Shown here: positions 11,718-25,043 of the stretch, piece after piece | Numbering within the stretch: the stretch's first letter is position 1 | Layout of the letters: every line of letters starts with the position of its first letter | Assembly: GCA_027625915.1 (NCBI GenBank) | Contig: JANTQA010000033.1 | Coordinates: 7,068,001 to 7,132,000 of the forward strand | Direction of reading: 5' to 3' | Length of the DNA stretch: 64,000 nt | Source of the DNA: Anaeramoeba flamelloides | Taxonomy: Eukaryota > Metamonada > Anaeramoebidae | Translations under genes and position numbers: made by a program | Notes under the pieces: model-generated | What the model saw: the letters and a program-made list of their open reading frames with translations, nothing else | Told to the model about the DNA's origin: nothing | The model's database searches: none

Positions 11718-12879
11718 TCAAAAATAACCATACCACAATAATCTTCGAATTATATTTTTTTTTTTTTTTTTAATTTTTAATTATTCTCATCAGCTCATTA
11801 AAGAATTTTTTTTGGAGATTAAAATTGAAAGATGAAATAAAATAACTTGTGTTTAATTTTTGGAAATTTTACATTATTTTTTTGATTTTTTCTGATTTAA
11901 TTTTTTGAAAAAAAAATAATTTGGAAAATCCTTTTTTTTTATACCAATACCCACAAATATTGCTTCTAGCAAAATGGACTTTGATATTGGTTTTAACAAA
12001 ATAATAAAAATAATTATTGTTAATTATTTTTTTAATACTTTGTCTTTTGAAATTATTTATTTTATTTTCTTTTACACTTAAAGTAATTTGAGATCAAATT
12101 AATTTTTGAAATTAGTGAACTTGTGGAATTTGCAAGATCAAACAAGATTAGAAGATGTTTTGAAATAAGGAATCTTATTTGTGCTAAACACACAAAAGCA
12201 CAAATAGAAAATTTGAATCATAAAAACAATAATTATTCATCCAATTTTTTAGATACAATTTTTTTTATGGTTTTTATTTTCTGAGGAAAAATTTTTATTT
12301 TTTTAAAAATCTTGTGATTCTATTTATAGAATAATTTTCATCTATTTTTCCTTTTCATTCAAATAACATTTTACATTACTAAAAACAAGAATAAAAACAA
12401 ATATAAACGAAAAAAATAGAATCAAAATCAAAATAAATAAATAAATGGATTTTTAATTTTTATAATGAAGATTAAAAAATATTTTTAAAAATAAAGGTTC
12501 TTGATTAGCAACACAAAGCACCAAAAATGGTTCGTTTATTATTTAGATTTTTTTTAAAAAAATTGATTTGGGGTGTCTTGATTGATTTTAATTCTTTCAA
12601 ATTGCTTTTCTTTTATTATCATTTTAATTGAAACTAAATCTTTTGAAAAATTTGATTTTTTTTTACTTTTTCTTTTTTCTTTTTTTGGTACAACTTTTCG
12701 ATTTGAAATAAATGTGTTGTGTTTATAAACTATTTTTCACTAAAGGTGTCCATTTTTATTGGAAAATTCATTTATTTTTTAAATCAACCAAAATATGATT
12801 GTTCTAAATACGAGAAATTATAAACTTCAGGTGAAGTTAATATTCCTAAAAGAAATACCGAAAAAACTAAAAATTTCAT

Positions 12880-13292
12880 GAAAAAAATATAAAGATAAAA
12901 ATTTTTTTATCACCTTACATTGGGATATCTTGTTTAAAAATTCTCAATTTCTTTGGAAAATGAAAATTGTTGACAAGAAGATTTTTTAATAGTAAGTGTA
13001 CATATTTTAAGAGAACAAAACAAACCCTCACTTTTCTTAATGTTAATTTATAATTCCAAACTTTTTTTTTTTCAAAAAGAAAAGAAGATAAAAAGAAAAG
13101 AAAAAAAAGAAAAAAAGTAAAAAGTAAAAAACAAAAAATAAAATAGACTAAATTTGATCAAATTAGAAAAAATGATCTAATCTAAAAGAATAATTTTGAG
13201 GAGAATACTGAATAAAACTGATAGAACATGTTCCATTTTTTCAATAAAATTTATCCCCTTTGACTGAAATAGAGTTTAGCTCCAATTTTTTC
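12880..13292 (-). repeat. dispersed repeat family R2, copy 1
   Basis: The reverse complement of this stretch matches 51838-52260 over roughly 400 bp. Shared blocks include TAGAACATG near an ATTGAAGAAAT-like stretch, AGTATTCT-CTCAAAAT, and TTGTCAACAATTTT followed by CAAAGAAATTGAG. The two copies are strongly diverged. No coding capacity or terminal signature was seen. Confidence 0.6.
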
Positions 13293-13310
13293 TTTATTTC
13301 ATTCCAGTTA

Positions 13311-13741
13311 CAGTCAGTTTCACTTTTAAGCTCTTGTCTCGGTATAAAAGTAAAAAATTTCCCTTTTTTGTCATTTTTTCTATCCCCCTTTTCAAAAATT
13401 CCATTAAAAAAAGACTGTCAGAAATTATAAAAATGATTACTATTCAAACCTAGTCAAAAATTTGATTCAAAACAATCACTTAAAAATATTCGAAAATAGT
13501 TAATTTAAAAAAATGACAAAAAATAGTTTATTTTTTTGGTTTTATACTGTGAGTAGGATTTTAAGGGATTATCTTTGAAAGTGATTTATAAACAAAAAAA
13601 AACACAATTTAAGGAGTAAAAATTTAAAAAAAATTTTTCACAAATTATTTTACTAGAATCGTAATCTTGTTTTTTAATTTGAATTATTTTTTGTGTCTAT
13701 ATTTTGGTTTGAATTTTGTATCTTAAAAGTGGAATTGGCTG
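13311..13741. mobile_element. Tc1/mariner-type MITE
   Basis: Starts CAGTCAGTTTCACTTTTAAG and ends in the inverse, CTTAAAAGTGGAATTGGCTG, with a TA dinucleotide directly outside each end (13309-13310 and 13742-13743). A TA target and CAG...CTG ends are typical of Tc1/mariner-related miniature elements. It is 431 bp long and has no transposase. The element at 57482-57678 shares the same terminal repeat. Confidence 0.75.
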
Positions 13742-15000
13742 TAATAAAATGTACTCTTCTTTTTCTATCCTAATTAAAAAAAAAAAAAAAAGCTAAATAT
13801 AATAAATAAATGAAAGATAAAACAATAGAATAACTACATAAACACTTTTACCACAAAAAAGGAAAATGAATCTTTTTTCAGTCAAAGGGTTACCAAAAGT
13901 GTTTTTTTACAAATAACAATTATTTTTATAATTAAAATTTGTAGAAAAAATATAATAATAAATAGAATAATCCAAACCAAAGAATAGTTTTTAACAGCCT
14001 TGAATAAAAGGTATAAATATATTGTCTTAAAAATAGAAAAACTCAAATTCTTAGTATTATTCAAAAAAAAAACAAAATGTACCTTATGATTTTCCATTTG
14101 AAGATCAAATAAAATTTCCATAGGAATCAATATGATTTCTCTAGAATCATCCCCATAATTTCAATAACATCAAAATGACAGAAATTTGCTTGGTGTTTTA
14201 GATCTTGTAAAAAAAAAAAAAAAAATTGAAGATGAATACTTGAAAAAAAAAACAATCAAAAAAAAAACAGTAAAATGTGAAAACATAATTGTTAAAAAAT
14301 GATTTCAATTTTGAAATTAAAAAAGTAAAATTTTCTTCTAATAAACATTCAAAAACTTTAAATACACACATTTCAAACTCCACAACTTACTCTATTGGTT
14401 AGAAAGCTGTTTTGGTTAGATAACAAGATAATATATCTTATAGTTATAAAATTCCAATAACTAATTATTTTTTTTTTTTATAAAATTTATGAAAAATTTC
14501 ATGATCAAAAGCAAAATCATTATACAATTTTGATTTTTTGATTAATTACTCATTTAAATTCACTTTCAATAATAAAAACCCATGTTTGAATTTCACTTTT
14601 TGAAAAAATATGAACAAATATTATGATTTAAAATTCAGCACTTTTTGGAACTCAATCATTATTCAATGAAGATAATCACTTCAAAATATTTTGAGAAATC
14701 TATTTCAAGAATTTTGATTAAGAAATAGATATCATGCAAATAATTTATGTAAAATCAGTTCCCCAAAGTAATTATTATTCATTTATTTATTTTTTTTTTT
14801 TTTTTCAAAAAATTTACGCTATAAATACATTGAAATATACAAGATATAAACAATAACTGACCGAAATTAGAAAGTTGATAAACATCTAACTTAATATTAA
14901 TCATAAAAAGCATTCTAGATATTTCATTGTTATTTAAACTTATCACCATTGTTGGATAATAAAGCCAAAATTTGATCTTCTACTTTTCAAGGAATCTATA

Positions 15001-15024
15001 TCTATCTATATATATATATATATA
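15001..15024. repeat. TA/TATC microsatellite
   Basis: A short run of TCTA and then TA dinucleotides, directly beside the R1 repeat that follows. Confidence 0.8.
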
Positions 15025-15025
15025 A

Positions 15026-15556
15026 ACTAAAATTCAAAATTTTCCACACAGATAAAACGTTCCAAACAATCACAATATTACAATTTCATTGAAATTGGAG
15101 ATAATTTTGATTTTTTAAAATATGAAAATCATTTTTTCATCTTTTAGTTTTTGTTTTCATTTCATTGTTTGAATTACGTATTTTCTTTCGTTGGATCAAA
15201 TTTTTTTTCAACCATCCATATTAGGTTAAAGTTGAGTTGTACCAAATAGAAGAACTCAAATAAAATTAGTTGGTAGTATCTAACCTTTGATCGATCAATA
15301 TTCCTAATAGAATTTAAACAAATTTGGTAATGTATTTTTTTGTTTTGCTCTCTCCAAAATTTTGAACACACCCATGATTTATTTGTATTGATAATTATTT
15401 ATTTATTGTTTTGTGAGTATTGTAATTTATAAACAAGTGTTAAAATTTCAATTTGTGAATGGTTCTAATTTGGTAAATCTTCTTGAATTGATTAAATAAG
15501 TTTTTTTTTTTCACAAATCGAATTTTGGTGTGTAAAAAATTTTGAATTGGAGTTTA
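15026..15556 (+). repeat. dispersed repeat family R1, copy 1
   Basis: About 530 bp that is collinear with 34547-35087 in the same orientation, and more distantly with 38142-38512. Shared blocks include TTAGGTTAAAG-TGAGTTGT, CCAAATAGAAGAACTCAAAT, GAATTTAAACAAATTT and GAATTTTGGTGTGT near the end. No open frame is conserved between copies, so a non-coding dispersed element is the simplest reading. Confidence 0.75.
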
Positions 15557-16703
15557 TTTATATATATATATATAAGTTAGCACTTGATAAAGCTCGACAA
15601 CACTACACGACTTCGCACAATAATAATGATAATAATAATCATAAAAAATCCTTGAAATAAAATAATAGTTAATTTATTCTTAAAGTTCAACAATTTTGAA
15701 TTCCGAACATTTACTAACTATATCAATAGGTATCCTAATATAATAAAAAAATCCAAATCAATTTTGATATTTATGTTTAAAATGTGAAACACTAGCCTAT
15801 AACAGAAAGTACAGATCATTTTTTATTAGTATTATCTTCTAATAAAACTAATAGATTAATATTTCTAAATAAATAAAAAGAAATAAATATTAGTCAAATA
15901 ATTTTAAACTGAGATAGGCTGAAAATTATTTTCATAAATTAATAATTGTGTAATCTTTGATTTTTATACTATTATATCCTAACCTTAAACTTATCATAGT
16001 AACACCTAGATTTCAATTTACAATTCATTCACCACAAATGTATTAAAAAAAACCTTAATATCTTGGATTTGACAAAAAAAATTAGTTCATATTTTAAGAT
16101 TTTTTTTTATCGAATAAATTACTAATATTTCAAACTCATCCATAATCTGCTGCCAATATTTGATCATTATTGTTTTGAATAATTTCACAAATAAATTTCT
16201 AATTTCATGGCAACAAAGAATTGTTAATTAATTAGAATATCAAGTTTAAAAAATTTAGTAGAAATGAATTTAAAAAATTTTTTCAAATTCAGATAAAACA
16301 ATAAAAAATTATAAACTATGAATTAATTTTGTATTGATCAGGATTATCAAAAAAAAAAAAATCAAAATTTAAATTTATCAGATCATTAATTTTATTGAGT
16401 TAAAAAGAATTTCTTTTAACAAAAATTGAGTCAATAGATTATAAAAATGAAAAGGAAAAAAAAAAAAAAAAAAAAAACAAATAAAAGAAAAGAGAAAAAA
16501 TCAAATAGTTTCATTATATTAAAATAAAAAAAACTAAAGAAGAAATATAATAACAACCAAAGATAAAAGTTGAAATAAAAATCATTCTTAAAAATAAAAA
16601 AAAATAAAATAAGAACGAAAGAAAAAGAAATCAATAAAAAATAAAAATGAAAATGAAAAAGGAAAAAGGAAAAAGAAAAGAAAAAAACCAGTAAAACGAA
16701 GTG

Positions 16704-19700
16704 TTAATTTTTTTTAATAGGTCTAGGAGGAAGTTTTTTTAATTGAGCAAGCCAATTCTGAGGAATTTCATTTGGTTTTAGAGTAGGTGTTTTCACTCTT
16801 GTTCTTTTTTTCAATTGGAAAGCGCCACCATTTTTCATGTTTGCCAATAATTCGTCCATCACGCCCTTTTGACCAAAAGTTTTTCCTTGAACTTTTCCTT
16901 GCTTTGACATTGTTTCAACAACATTAGCAAATCTGCCTTTCCCTGATTTCTGTGCTCTTTCTGCCTGCTTTTTCCAAGTATCCAAATCTTTGATACATGT
17001 GATAAACAATTTAATAAAGGTATTGATTGGTGTAATAAATTCGTGGATGTCCTGGTTTCCGTTTATTTCACCAAAATATTTCAAAGTCTTTGGGAATTCC
17101 TTTTCAAAGACATTGAATTTCTCGAAAAGGCTTTGGAAGCTTTGATTGTTTGCTCTCATAAACTTGGACATGACTGGGATGAATTTGTCGTTTGGCAATT
17201 TGGAGTCCACGAAGGTATTTAATGTCATTTCCAATGCTTTCAATCCCTTGTCAAGGCTGCTTAGCGTTTTTTTCGTGTTGGGCAAGGATATTTTTGACGC
17301 CTTTTCGCAGGCGGTAAGTTCCTTATGCCAATCTAGTAGTTCGGGATATTTTTTTTGGACCACCTCGACGAGATAATGCAGCAAGGTCTTTTTAGGGTTT
17401 TGGCTCGATTTTGTATTCTTTAATTTTGGCAAGGTGGAAAATCTAAACCCATAGGCTCCCCCCTTGTTTGTACCGCCATTCATTACATTACCAAGTTTCA
17501 AAATCACTTCCATCAATTTATGTAATTTATTATTATCTTTGATTTGGTCAATCGCCTTGATTGCATTGTTGACTTCATTCTGTGCATCATTATAACTTTC
17601 AATAAAGTTTGTTTTGAAAATGAAATGGGTCAATCGTTGCGATAAATTTGGGATTTTAATTAACGAGCAGTAAAATTTCTCACATTCTCCCATTTTGGTG
17701 ATACTTGTTTTATATTGATTACATTGCTCAATTTCTTCACTTGTTGGTAAAAGACCTAGCAATCGCTTTGCCTGTGACCCATTGATTCTCTTTTCGTCAA
17801 GCAATAAGATCGATTTACAAATTTCGTCGTGGTTCATTCTGAGTCCACTTAAGACGATCATTAAATTTCTAGTTTTGCCAGAATCAATAAATGTAATCTT
17901 TTCATCTTTTTTTTTAATTGTTTGGGAATTGCTATCTAGTGAGTTCGTTGTACTAGTACTTTTTGTTAATGTTTTTTTCTCTTTGGCTTTAAATTCGTTC
18001 ATAAATTCATTGACATCAATTTTAATTTTATCATCTGTTAATTTTGACCAAATGCTATTATCTACTTTGGAATCAGGCACTTTGTCCCAATGGAAATTTA
18101 ACATTGGAATTTTTGGTTTGACAGATTTTTTTTTTGGCTTTCCACTATTACTCATTCCGAAACTTGGTAGTCCTCCTTCTATTTTATTTTATTATTATTA
18201 TTATTATTTTGTTTTTTATATTTAATTGTAATATTAATTATGAATATAATAAATTAAATGTTTCAAAGTTTTATTAACAAAAAGAATAATAAATAAAGAA
18301 AGAATTTGTTTATATGTATATATTTATAATAAATCTTATATTATACTTTTTTTAAAAAAAAGTGTGATCAAAAAAGTTTTTTTTTAATTTAGTTACTGAA
18401 AATAGTTTCGATTTATGTTTGTTTCTCTAAAGTTTTTATATTTTCAACTTTTGAAAACTTTTTTTGAACACTAGTTTTTTAAAAGGATTAAATCTGCATA
18501 TAATCTAGAGATAATAAAAATAAAAATTAAAAAGAAAAAATTTACTTCCAAAATTTGGTGGTGGTGGCATTCCCCCGCTTCCCAGATTTGGTGGTGGTGG
18601 CATTCCCCCACTTCCCAGATTAGGTGGTGGTGGCATTCCCCCACTTCCCAGATTAGGTGGTGGTGGCATTCCTCCTCCCATGTTTGGTGGTGGTGGTATT
18701 GATCCTCCCACTTCACTGTTTTTTTCTCCTCCTCCAGAATTAGGTGGTGGTGGTATTGAACCCGATTTTTCATTATTAACAGTTTCAGATCTTTTATTGG
18801 TTGATTGATTTTTCAATTTTTCAATTTGTGATTCCAAATCTCTTATTTTATCAATTTTCATTCTTTTTTCGTTCTCAGATTTATCAAATTTTTTTTGGAG
18901 CAATTGTAATTTTTGATTCATAATTTTTGATTCTTCATTATTACTTTGGGAACTATTATTATTAACAATTATTTTTTGTTTTTGTTTTTGCTTTTGTTCT
19001 TGTTCTTGATGCTTTTTTTTTAAGTCTGTATTAATATTTTTTAATTCATTATTATTTTTTTCTAAATTCAATATTTTTTGATTTCTTTGCTTTAATAATA
19101 ATTGCAAATTCTCAATTTCATCTTTATTTGATTTTTGCTTTTCATTTTCTTTTTCCTTGTCTTTGATTAATTGATCTTTATTTAGAATTTTCTCTTGAAA
19201 TGCATTAATTTGATTTTCCAAATTTTTAATATTGGAATCTTTTAATTCCATATCCTTTTTAATTAAATTAATTTTTTCGATGTTTTGTTGTTTTATTGTT
19301 TCAATTTCGTTATTATTTTGGTTATTTATTTTTTCAATTTTTAATTTATATTCTTTAATTTCATTTTCCAAATTTTCAATATTGGAATTTTTTAATTCAA
19401 TATCTTTTTTAATTAATTTAATTTTTTCTTGATTTTGTTCTTTTATCATTTGAATTTGTGAATTAATATCATTATTGTTATTGTTATTTATTTTTTCAAT
19501 TTGTGATTCTAAGTTATTAATTTGATTCTCCAAATTTTCAATATTGGAATCTTTTAATTCCATATCCTTTTTAATTAAATTAATTTTTTCGATGCTTTGT
19601 TGTTTTACGTTTTCAATTTCGTTATTATTTTGGTTATTTATTTTTTCAATTTTTAATTTATATTCTTTAATTTCATTTTCCAAATTTTCAATATTGGAAT

Positions 19701-21311
19701 CTTTTAATTCAATATCTTTTTTAATTAAATTAATGTTTTCGATATTTTGTTGTTTTAATATTTCGATTTCATTAACACTATTATTATTATTATTTTCAAT
19801 TTTTAATTTATATTCTTTAATTTCCTTATCTAATTTTTTAATTTTGGATTCTTTTAATTCAAGATCTTCTTCTAAAAAAATAATTTTTTCAATATTTTGA
19901 TCATTATCAATATCTTTTTTATTGTTATCATTATCATTTGAAATTTTTAATTTATTGATTTCTTTTTTTAAGTCTTGGATAATAGAATCTTTTAAATTAA
20001 CATCCTTTTCCAATAAAATTAATTTTTCGATATTTTCGTTATTCTCTTTCTCATTATTTTGATTATTGTCATCAATATGGATCTTGGTATTCTTATTATT
20101 TTCAATTTCCTTTTTGAGTTCTTGAATTTCCTTTTTGAGTTCCGTAATTTCCTTTTCAAATTCTTTTTTAATTGTCACCCTTAACCCCTTTTTTTCTTTA
20201 TATAGTTCATCAATTTGATCTTCGAGTTTGCCAACTTCTGTGGTAAGATCTAATACTTTTTTTTTTAATTTGTTTTCTCTTTCACCAGTTTGATCAGGTA
20301 AGATCAATTCTCTAAATGTTTCGGAAATTTCATGGTTTGTCGCAGAATCGTTCAACAAATCAATCAATGTATCAATAACATCTTCCCATTTGAATGATGT
20401 CTTATGTAATAAAAATACTATTAATCTTGTGATTTTTAAAAAGGATCCGGCCAGTTTTGAATTGTTTACTTTGAACTCTAATTTTTCAATGATCTTGGAT
20501 GCAGAACCAATGTTATATTCTGCTGTGCCATAATATTCCATAATTTCTTGATTATCATCAAGCATATGCGATTCAAAAATTTCAATTTGTCTTGTTAATC
20601 CTTCGTGAATTTCTCGATCAACAGCAGTGAAAAATTCTAAAATACCTAAATCAATGAAATCAAATCTCGTGCCAATTCTGATATCAGTATCTTCAATCGT
20701 TACTAAGGCATTAATTAAAATCATACAACTTTCCTTTAATTCATAATCCTTTGTTTCAACAAGGATCTTGACAGGAACAGAAAATGGATATCGTTTTTCT
20801 GTTTGATGATAATTAATAATCGAATCTCGAACTAGCTCATACCCATCAGGTACTAATGCCACAGCTGCAAGAATTTGAGTTACTTGACTTAATGTCTTTG
20901 GATTCTTTGAATTCCAAACACTACAAACAGAATTTAATGAATTTGGTAATTCAAGTACAGCACTTAATCCAACCTTTTTATTATTATTATTGATATTGTT
21001 GTTGTTGAGGATATTATTATTATTATTATTGTTGTTGTTGTTGTTGTGTTTTTATTTAATAAATTATTATTTGGTTTTTAAAAATGTGTAAATAAAAATT
21101 CTTTTTTGTCTTTTATTTTGATTTTGATTTTTTACTTTTCTAACAATTTTAATATTTGATAATGTGAGGACAAGAAAAGTTTCAAGTTATTTAGTAAAAA
21201 TATATTTGATTAAATAACTGTAAAACAGCCATTATCATCATTTTTTAGAATAAGAAATTCTCAGCAGAAATATTTTTAGTTGCCCAATAACATAATTCTT
21301 CAAGTTTACTA

Positions 21312-21342
<31 letters not shown>

Positions 21343-24300
21343 TCTCTCAATCAATAACTTTTAAAAAGATTCACTTCGAAAATCTTCCTATTTTTATCTG
21401 ATGATATTTATTACTGTTAATTTTCAATTAATAAATGAAAAATTTGTATTTCAATTTGCAAGATCGTATTTCTTAGCAAAGAGCAGAAAAAACAAACAAA
21501 CCATCTTTACAAATCCAATTAAAAATGAAAATCTTTTCACATTAAATCTGCACTTTATTAATGAACTTTTGTGATAAAATTAAATATTTTTTAATTCAAA
21601 AAAAAAAGTATTAAATTTTTATTTGAAAGAAATGAAAAATTAAATTTACCAAACAATATTATAAAATAAACAATTTTTTTCTATTTTTATTTGTAAATGT
21701 CTTATTCAGATTAAAAAAAAAATAGAATAGCTTAAAAATGCGGAAGTTAATAATGTTTATTTACAATATAATTAAAATTTCATAACAATAGTAGATATTA
21801 ATAAAAGTATATGTTTTTTTTATAGGCTTTGATAAATTAATCATTCTTCTTCATTTTAGAAAAGAAGAATCAGAAAAGATCAATTGGAAATTAAAAAAAT
21901 TCATAGAATTAGAACTCGAACGAGATAATTACCGAATTAATCAATTAAAAAATAATTAAAGTTCGGAATGTCGTTAGGTTTTTTTTTATTTTTAGAAATA
22001 AACCGAAAATTTCAAAAATTTTCGGTTTATTTCTTAAATTAAAAAAAACCTAGACACTTTTCGGTATGTTTTTTTGTTTATTTGGAAAAATAGAGTAATA
22101 TCAAATAATTTTTACTCTATTCTTTTAAATTCTGGAAAAGTAACGGAATTTTTTTTTAATTTTTATGAAATAAACAGAAAATTAAATAAATTTTAAGTTT
22201 ATTTCAAAAATTAAAAAAAACCTAACGGTAAATAAGGGGAATTAAAAATTCCTCCCTTAAATTACAATAAAAAAAAGTATATAGTTTTTGCATATCTCAA
22301 AATTTTCAATTTTGTTTTGTTCATGCAAACGCAGGATAGTACAGTGTCTTTTCAAACAGAAAATTTTCACCTACTAATATTTACATAATAAATGTTAAAA
22401 ACAATTTTTACTTCAATTTCCTTTTTTCTAAATACTGTTCACTCGTCTTTCAGAACAGCTCATTTCAAATAACGTTTGGATTTCAAAATCATTATAATTT
22501 ATAAAGTTTCTTTGCATTTAAGTTAATAAAATTCTTTAACTCTGAGTTAAAAAATTTAAAAAAGTGAAAATGAAGTAAAAATTTTCAAAACTTTTATTTG
22601 AATTTATCAGTGGAATCAATTTGGAAAGATAGTTTTGTTTTTTGACGCTAATTATGAAGAAGAAAATTTGTTTGTGAGTGTGAAATAAAATTTTTCATTT
22701 ATTAACTGGACAATGAAAGCAAAAAAAAATATATTTTGAATCCTTTAAAAAAATTTGTAGTCAATATTCTTGTAAAATGTCTTTTCTACAAAAAAGTAAT
22801 TAGTAATGATCATTAAATTAGCAAAATGTTTATTTGTTTCATTTTGTCACTTTAACATTATGTTGAATGCATCAAATGGTACATTTAACAGAGGATAAAT
22901 GTATGTCCAAAAATGTTATACTCATATAGGGACATGTTTAACTGTGGTATAAGCTAATTTGGTAGTGATCAAAATACGTTTAATTGATTCCCCAGGGTTA
23001 AGTCCATCAAAAGCAGTAAAACGGCAAAAACAAAGCCCAAGATAACAAAAAAAAAAAAAAAAATGCACCAACATATTTTTGGTTAAATTTTTTCTTTTTT
23101 TTTTCAACTCCACTCAAACTTGAAGACAAAAGTAAAAATTTTTATTTTTCCAAAATTCAAAAAAAAATTTAATGTCAAAATTGTACCACGAAAAAGATAA
23201 GTAATGAAACAGATCTCTAAATAAATGAACAAAATCAGAATTATTTTCAAAACAGATGAAATAAAAAGGAATTAAATTTATCACAAGAAGTGACTTTTAG
23301 AATTCAGATAACATTTAAAATGCCAAAAAAAAAAAAAAAATTCCTTAAGATTGATTCATTTTATTAAGAAAACAATGTGAAGAATTCCGACAAGAAGAAA
23401 ATAATACAAAAATAATTCAGATCATGAATTTTATTACCAAAATACCATTTAAAGATTTAGATTTGTTAACATCAAAATTTTTTGATTAGTTAAAACAGAG
23501 AAATGGACACAAGTATAAATGGGAAGGATATAAAGCATTATGCGATTGTTTATTAATGTACTGTAAAATAGAATTTGCTGTGAAAAATATTCCAAATTTT
23601 CCCTGATTTATGGCTTGGTTGGATTTATAGGAACAAATATTTTTTTAAAATAAAAAATTAAGGAAATTAAGAAATGATCTTCATTTGGGAAAACATCATG
23701 ATGAATAAGAAAAACAACAAGAAGAAAATTTTATTCAAAATTTAAAGATAGAAAAACAAAAAGACTTTTTAATTTTAAACTTTTTGAAGTCTTTGGAAAT
23801 TAACAGCTTTCAGATGTGTAGGTGTGGTAAATTACTTAATAAACAAGTAGAATAGAGCAGAGAAAAAAAACAAATAAATAAATAGATTTTTTCTTTTGTT
23901 TTCATCATTGTTTTTTATTTTTTGTTACTATTCATTAATGAGTCTCGACAAAAAGCACCTTATTCAATACTTCTTTTCAAGAATCTCACATTATACAAAA
24001 GCTTGAACAAAACAATAACAAATCTCACTCACTACGCTCACTATAAGATTTCTAAAAGTTATTTTCAATCATTTTACTATATTCCTAAAATAACTGGTTA
24101 TTGTGTCACTACGAAATTACTTATCATGAGGACTATTTTGACAAACATAATAGACTAACTCTGTTTACTATTTTTAATAAAATAGTAACTAAACGGATTT
24201 TAAAAAATTAAATTTGCACATTTTTCTCACTTGGTTTCTCAATAATCATAATCATAAATCTCAAGGCGTTCCAGTTTGTTTGGATATCTTTTAAATTATT

Positions 24301-25043
24301 CAAAAAGGTATCGTCTTGAAATGAGATAAAAAAAATTCAAAGGTTGCATGAATAAAAAAAAATTTTTTTCTTTCTTTTTTTTTTTTTTTTTTTTTTGTTT
24401 TTTCCAAGAAAAAGAATTTTTTTTTTTTGTTTGTTATTTTTTTTGTTTTTTAAAAAAAAAAAATTTAAAGGACAAACCCAATTATTCATCAGTGAATTTA
24501 AAACAACGATCAAACGGAATAGTAACTCTTTGTTACCAGATTCCAATTCTTTGTTCAGTTTACCAAAAATGATCTGTGGTCCACCAAGCTCTACAAATTT
24601 TGTTACCCATGGTATATCATTATTTTTAAGTAAAACGGTCAATTTACGAAGCTCTTTATCAGAGTAGTTGTTATTGAAATCCTTAAGTGATTGATCTGGT
24701 GTTTCTGTAACCTTCTCGCTTTGCTGCTCTAATAACAAGATTTGTGATTTTTTTGGCAAATTAAACAGCATATTTTTCTTTTCTTCGGTAACACCCATAT
24801 TGTTCTAGATTGAGAACGATCATATTTGTTTGTTGGAAATTAAGAGAGAAAAATTAAATTTAGAGAAGATTAAAAGACAAGATCGTTTTTGGAAAAATAG
24901 CTTTGAATACTTACAACAAGTTTTGTAAATTCTTCTTTCAATTTTTCATCAGAGAATTTTGAGTAATCAACTTTATTTTTTTTTGTTTTTGGTTTCCCTT
25001 TTGGTTTTTGTTTGTTTCGGTTTTTTCGAAACAACTTTGACAT
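16704..25043 (-). CDS. Diaphanous-related formin (GBD-FH3-coiled coil-FH1-FH2-DAD)
   Basis: Actin nucleator and elongator controlled by Rho GTPases. Four exons: 24915-25043, 24478-24804, 18546-20973 and 16704-18178, giving about 1452 residues. Donors are GTAAGT, GTTTGT and GTAAAT. Joins give TKLV+NNMGVTEEKK, LMNNW+VGLSAVLELP (typical FH3 sequence) and PNFG+KGGLPSFG. The GTPase-binding region starts at GVTEEKKNMLFNLP. The FH3/DID region follows (about residues 100-385), then a long coiled coil with six tandem 50-residue units (about 390-840). FH1 comes next, with six PPPPN blocks. FH2 (about 985-1400) contains PMLNFHWDKVP and GNVMNGGTNKGGAYGF. Near the end GVMDELLANMKNGGAFQLKK matches the autoinhibitory DAD, with basic residues after it. 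Autoinhibition by DAD-DID contact is therefore expected from the family. The second intron, 20974-24477, is 3.5 kb and carries LINE remnants. A poly-Asn-like stretch just before exon 3 (20975-21045) is probably intronic. Confidence 0.93.
18546..18765 (-). repeat. FH1 proline minisatellite
   Basis: A 33-bp tandem unit encoding GGMPPPPNLGS is repeated about four times with few changes. Two more distant PPPPN blocks lie upstream in the coding direction. This is the profilin-binding FH1 region. The near identity of the units indicates recent expansion, so length variation between strains is likely. Confidence 0.85.
19200..20050 (-). repeat. 150-bp tandem repeat coding the formin coiled coil
   Basis: About six units of 50 residues, each starting like LIKKDIELKDSNIENLENEI and ending with a Gln-rich KQQNIEKIN. 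The three central units are closest to each other. The heptad spacing of Ile and Leu predicts a coiled coil that lengthens the rod between FH3 and FH1. Confidence 0.8.
20974..24477 (-). other. 3.5 kb formin intron with transposon remnants
   Basis: Donor TGG|GTTTGT at 24477 and acceptor AAAAAG at 20974. The flanking exons join into uninterrupted FH3 sequence, so no exon seems to be missing. Contents: a poly-T run near 21311, a LINE tail with palindromic modules (21828-22272, antisense to the gene), and poorly preserved coding-like scraps at 22922-23113 and 23425-23620. Other introns of this gene are 110 and 367 bp. Confidence 0.75.
21828..22272 (+). mobile_element. 5'-truncated LINE tail with palindromic 3' modules
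   Basis: An open tail of 43 codons (21828-21959, ending INQLKNN and a TAA) is followed by palindromic modules and the 3' end TTCCTCCCTT-AAATTACAATA plus A-run. The module order and the terminal sequence match the LINE at 32600-34513 (TTTTCTCCCTTCAAAATAAT plus A-run). The short coding tail would then be the end of the LINE polyprotein, although it is too short to prove alone. Confidence 0.6.

Larger units (their letters stand above)
11718..16703. other. 5 kb gene-free region with interspersed repeats
   Basis: No convincing gene on either strand. Recognisable contents are a dispersed repeat at about 12880-13292, a TA-flanked MITE at 13311-13741, a TA microsatellite at 15001-15024 and another dispersed repeat at 15026-15556. 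The rest is AT-rich, with A/T homopolymers. It includes the 3' flanks of the Rab gene and of the formin gene. Confidence 0.6.

Noticed and set aside
20975-21045. Poly-Asn/His codons as an N-terminal extension of formin exon 3
   Set aside because: An in-frame stop lies just upstream with no ATG, and splicing at AAAAAG joins the FH3 sequence directly. It is better read as the intron end.
22922-23113. Minus-strand frame with AFDGLNPGESIKRILITTKL, resembling a transposase helix-turn-helix
   Set aside because: Too short, no catalytic residues and no terminal repeats. Possibly a decayed mariner-type scrap, but not supportable.
23425-23620. Coding-like text (KWEGYKALCDCLLMYCK) with stops, inside the formin intron
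   Set aside because: Looks like a decayed mobile-element gene, but I could not name a family.
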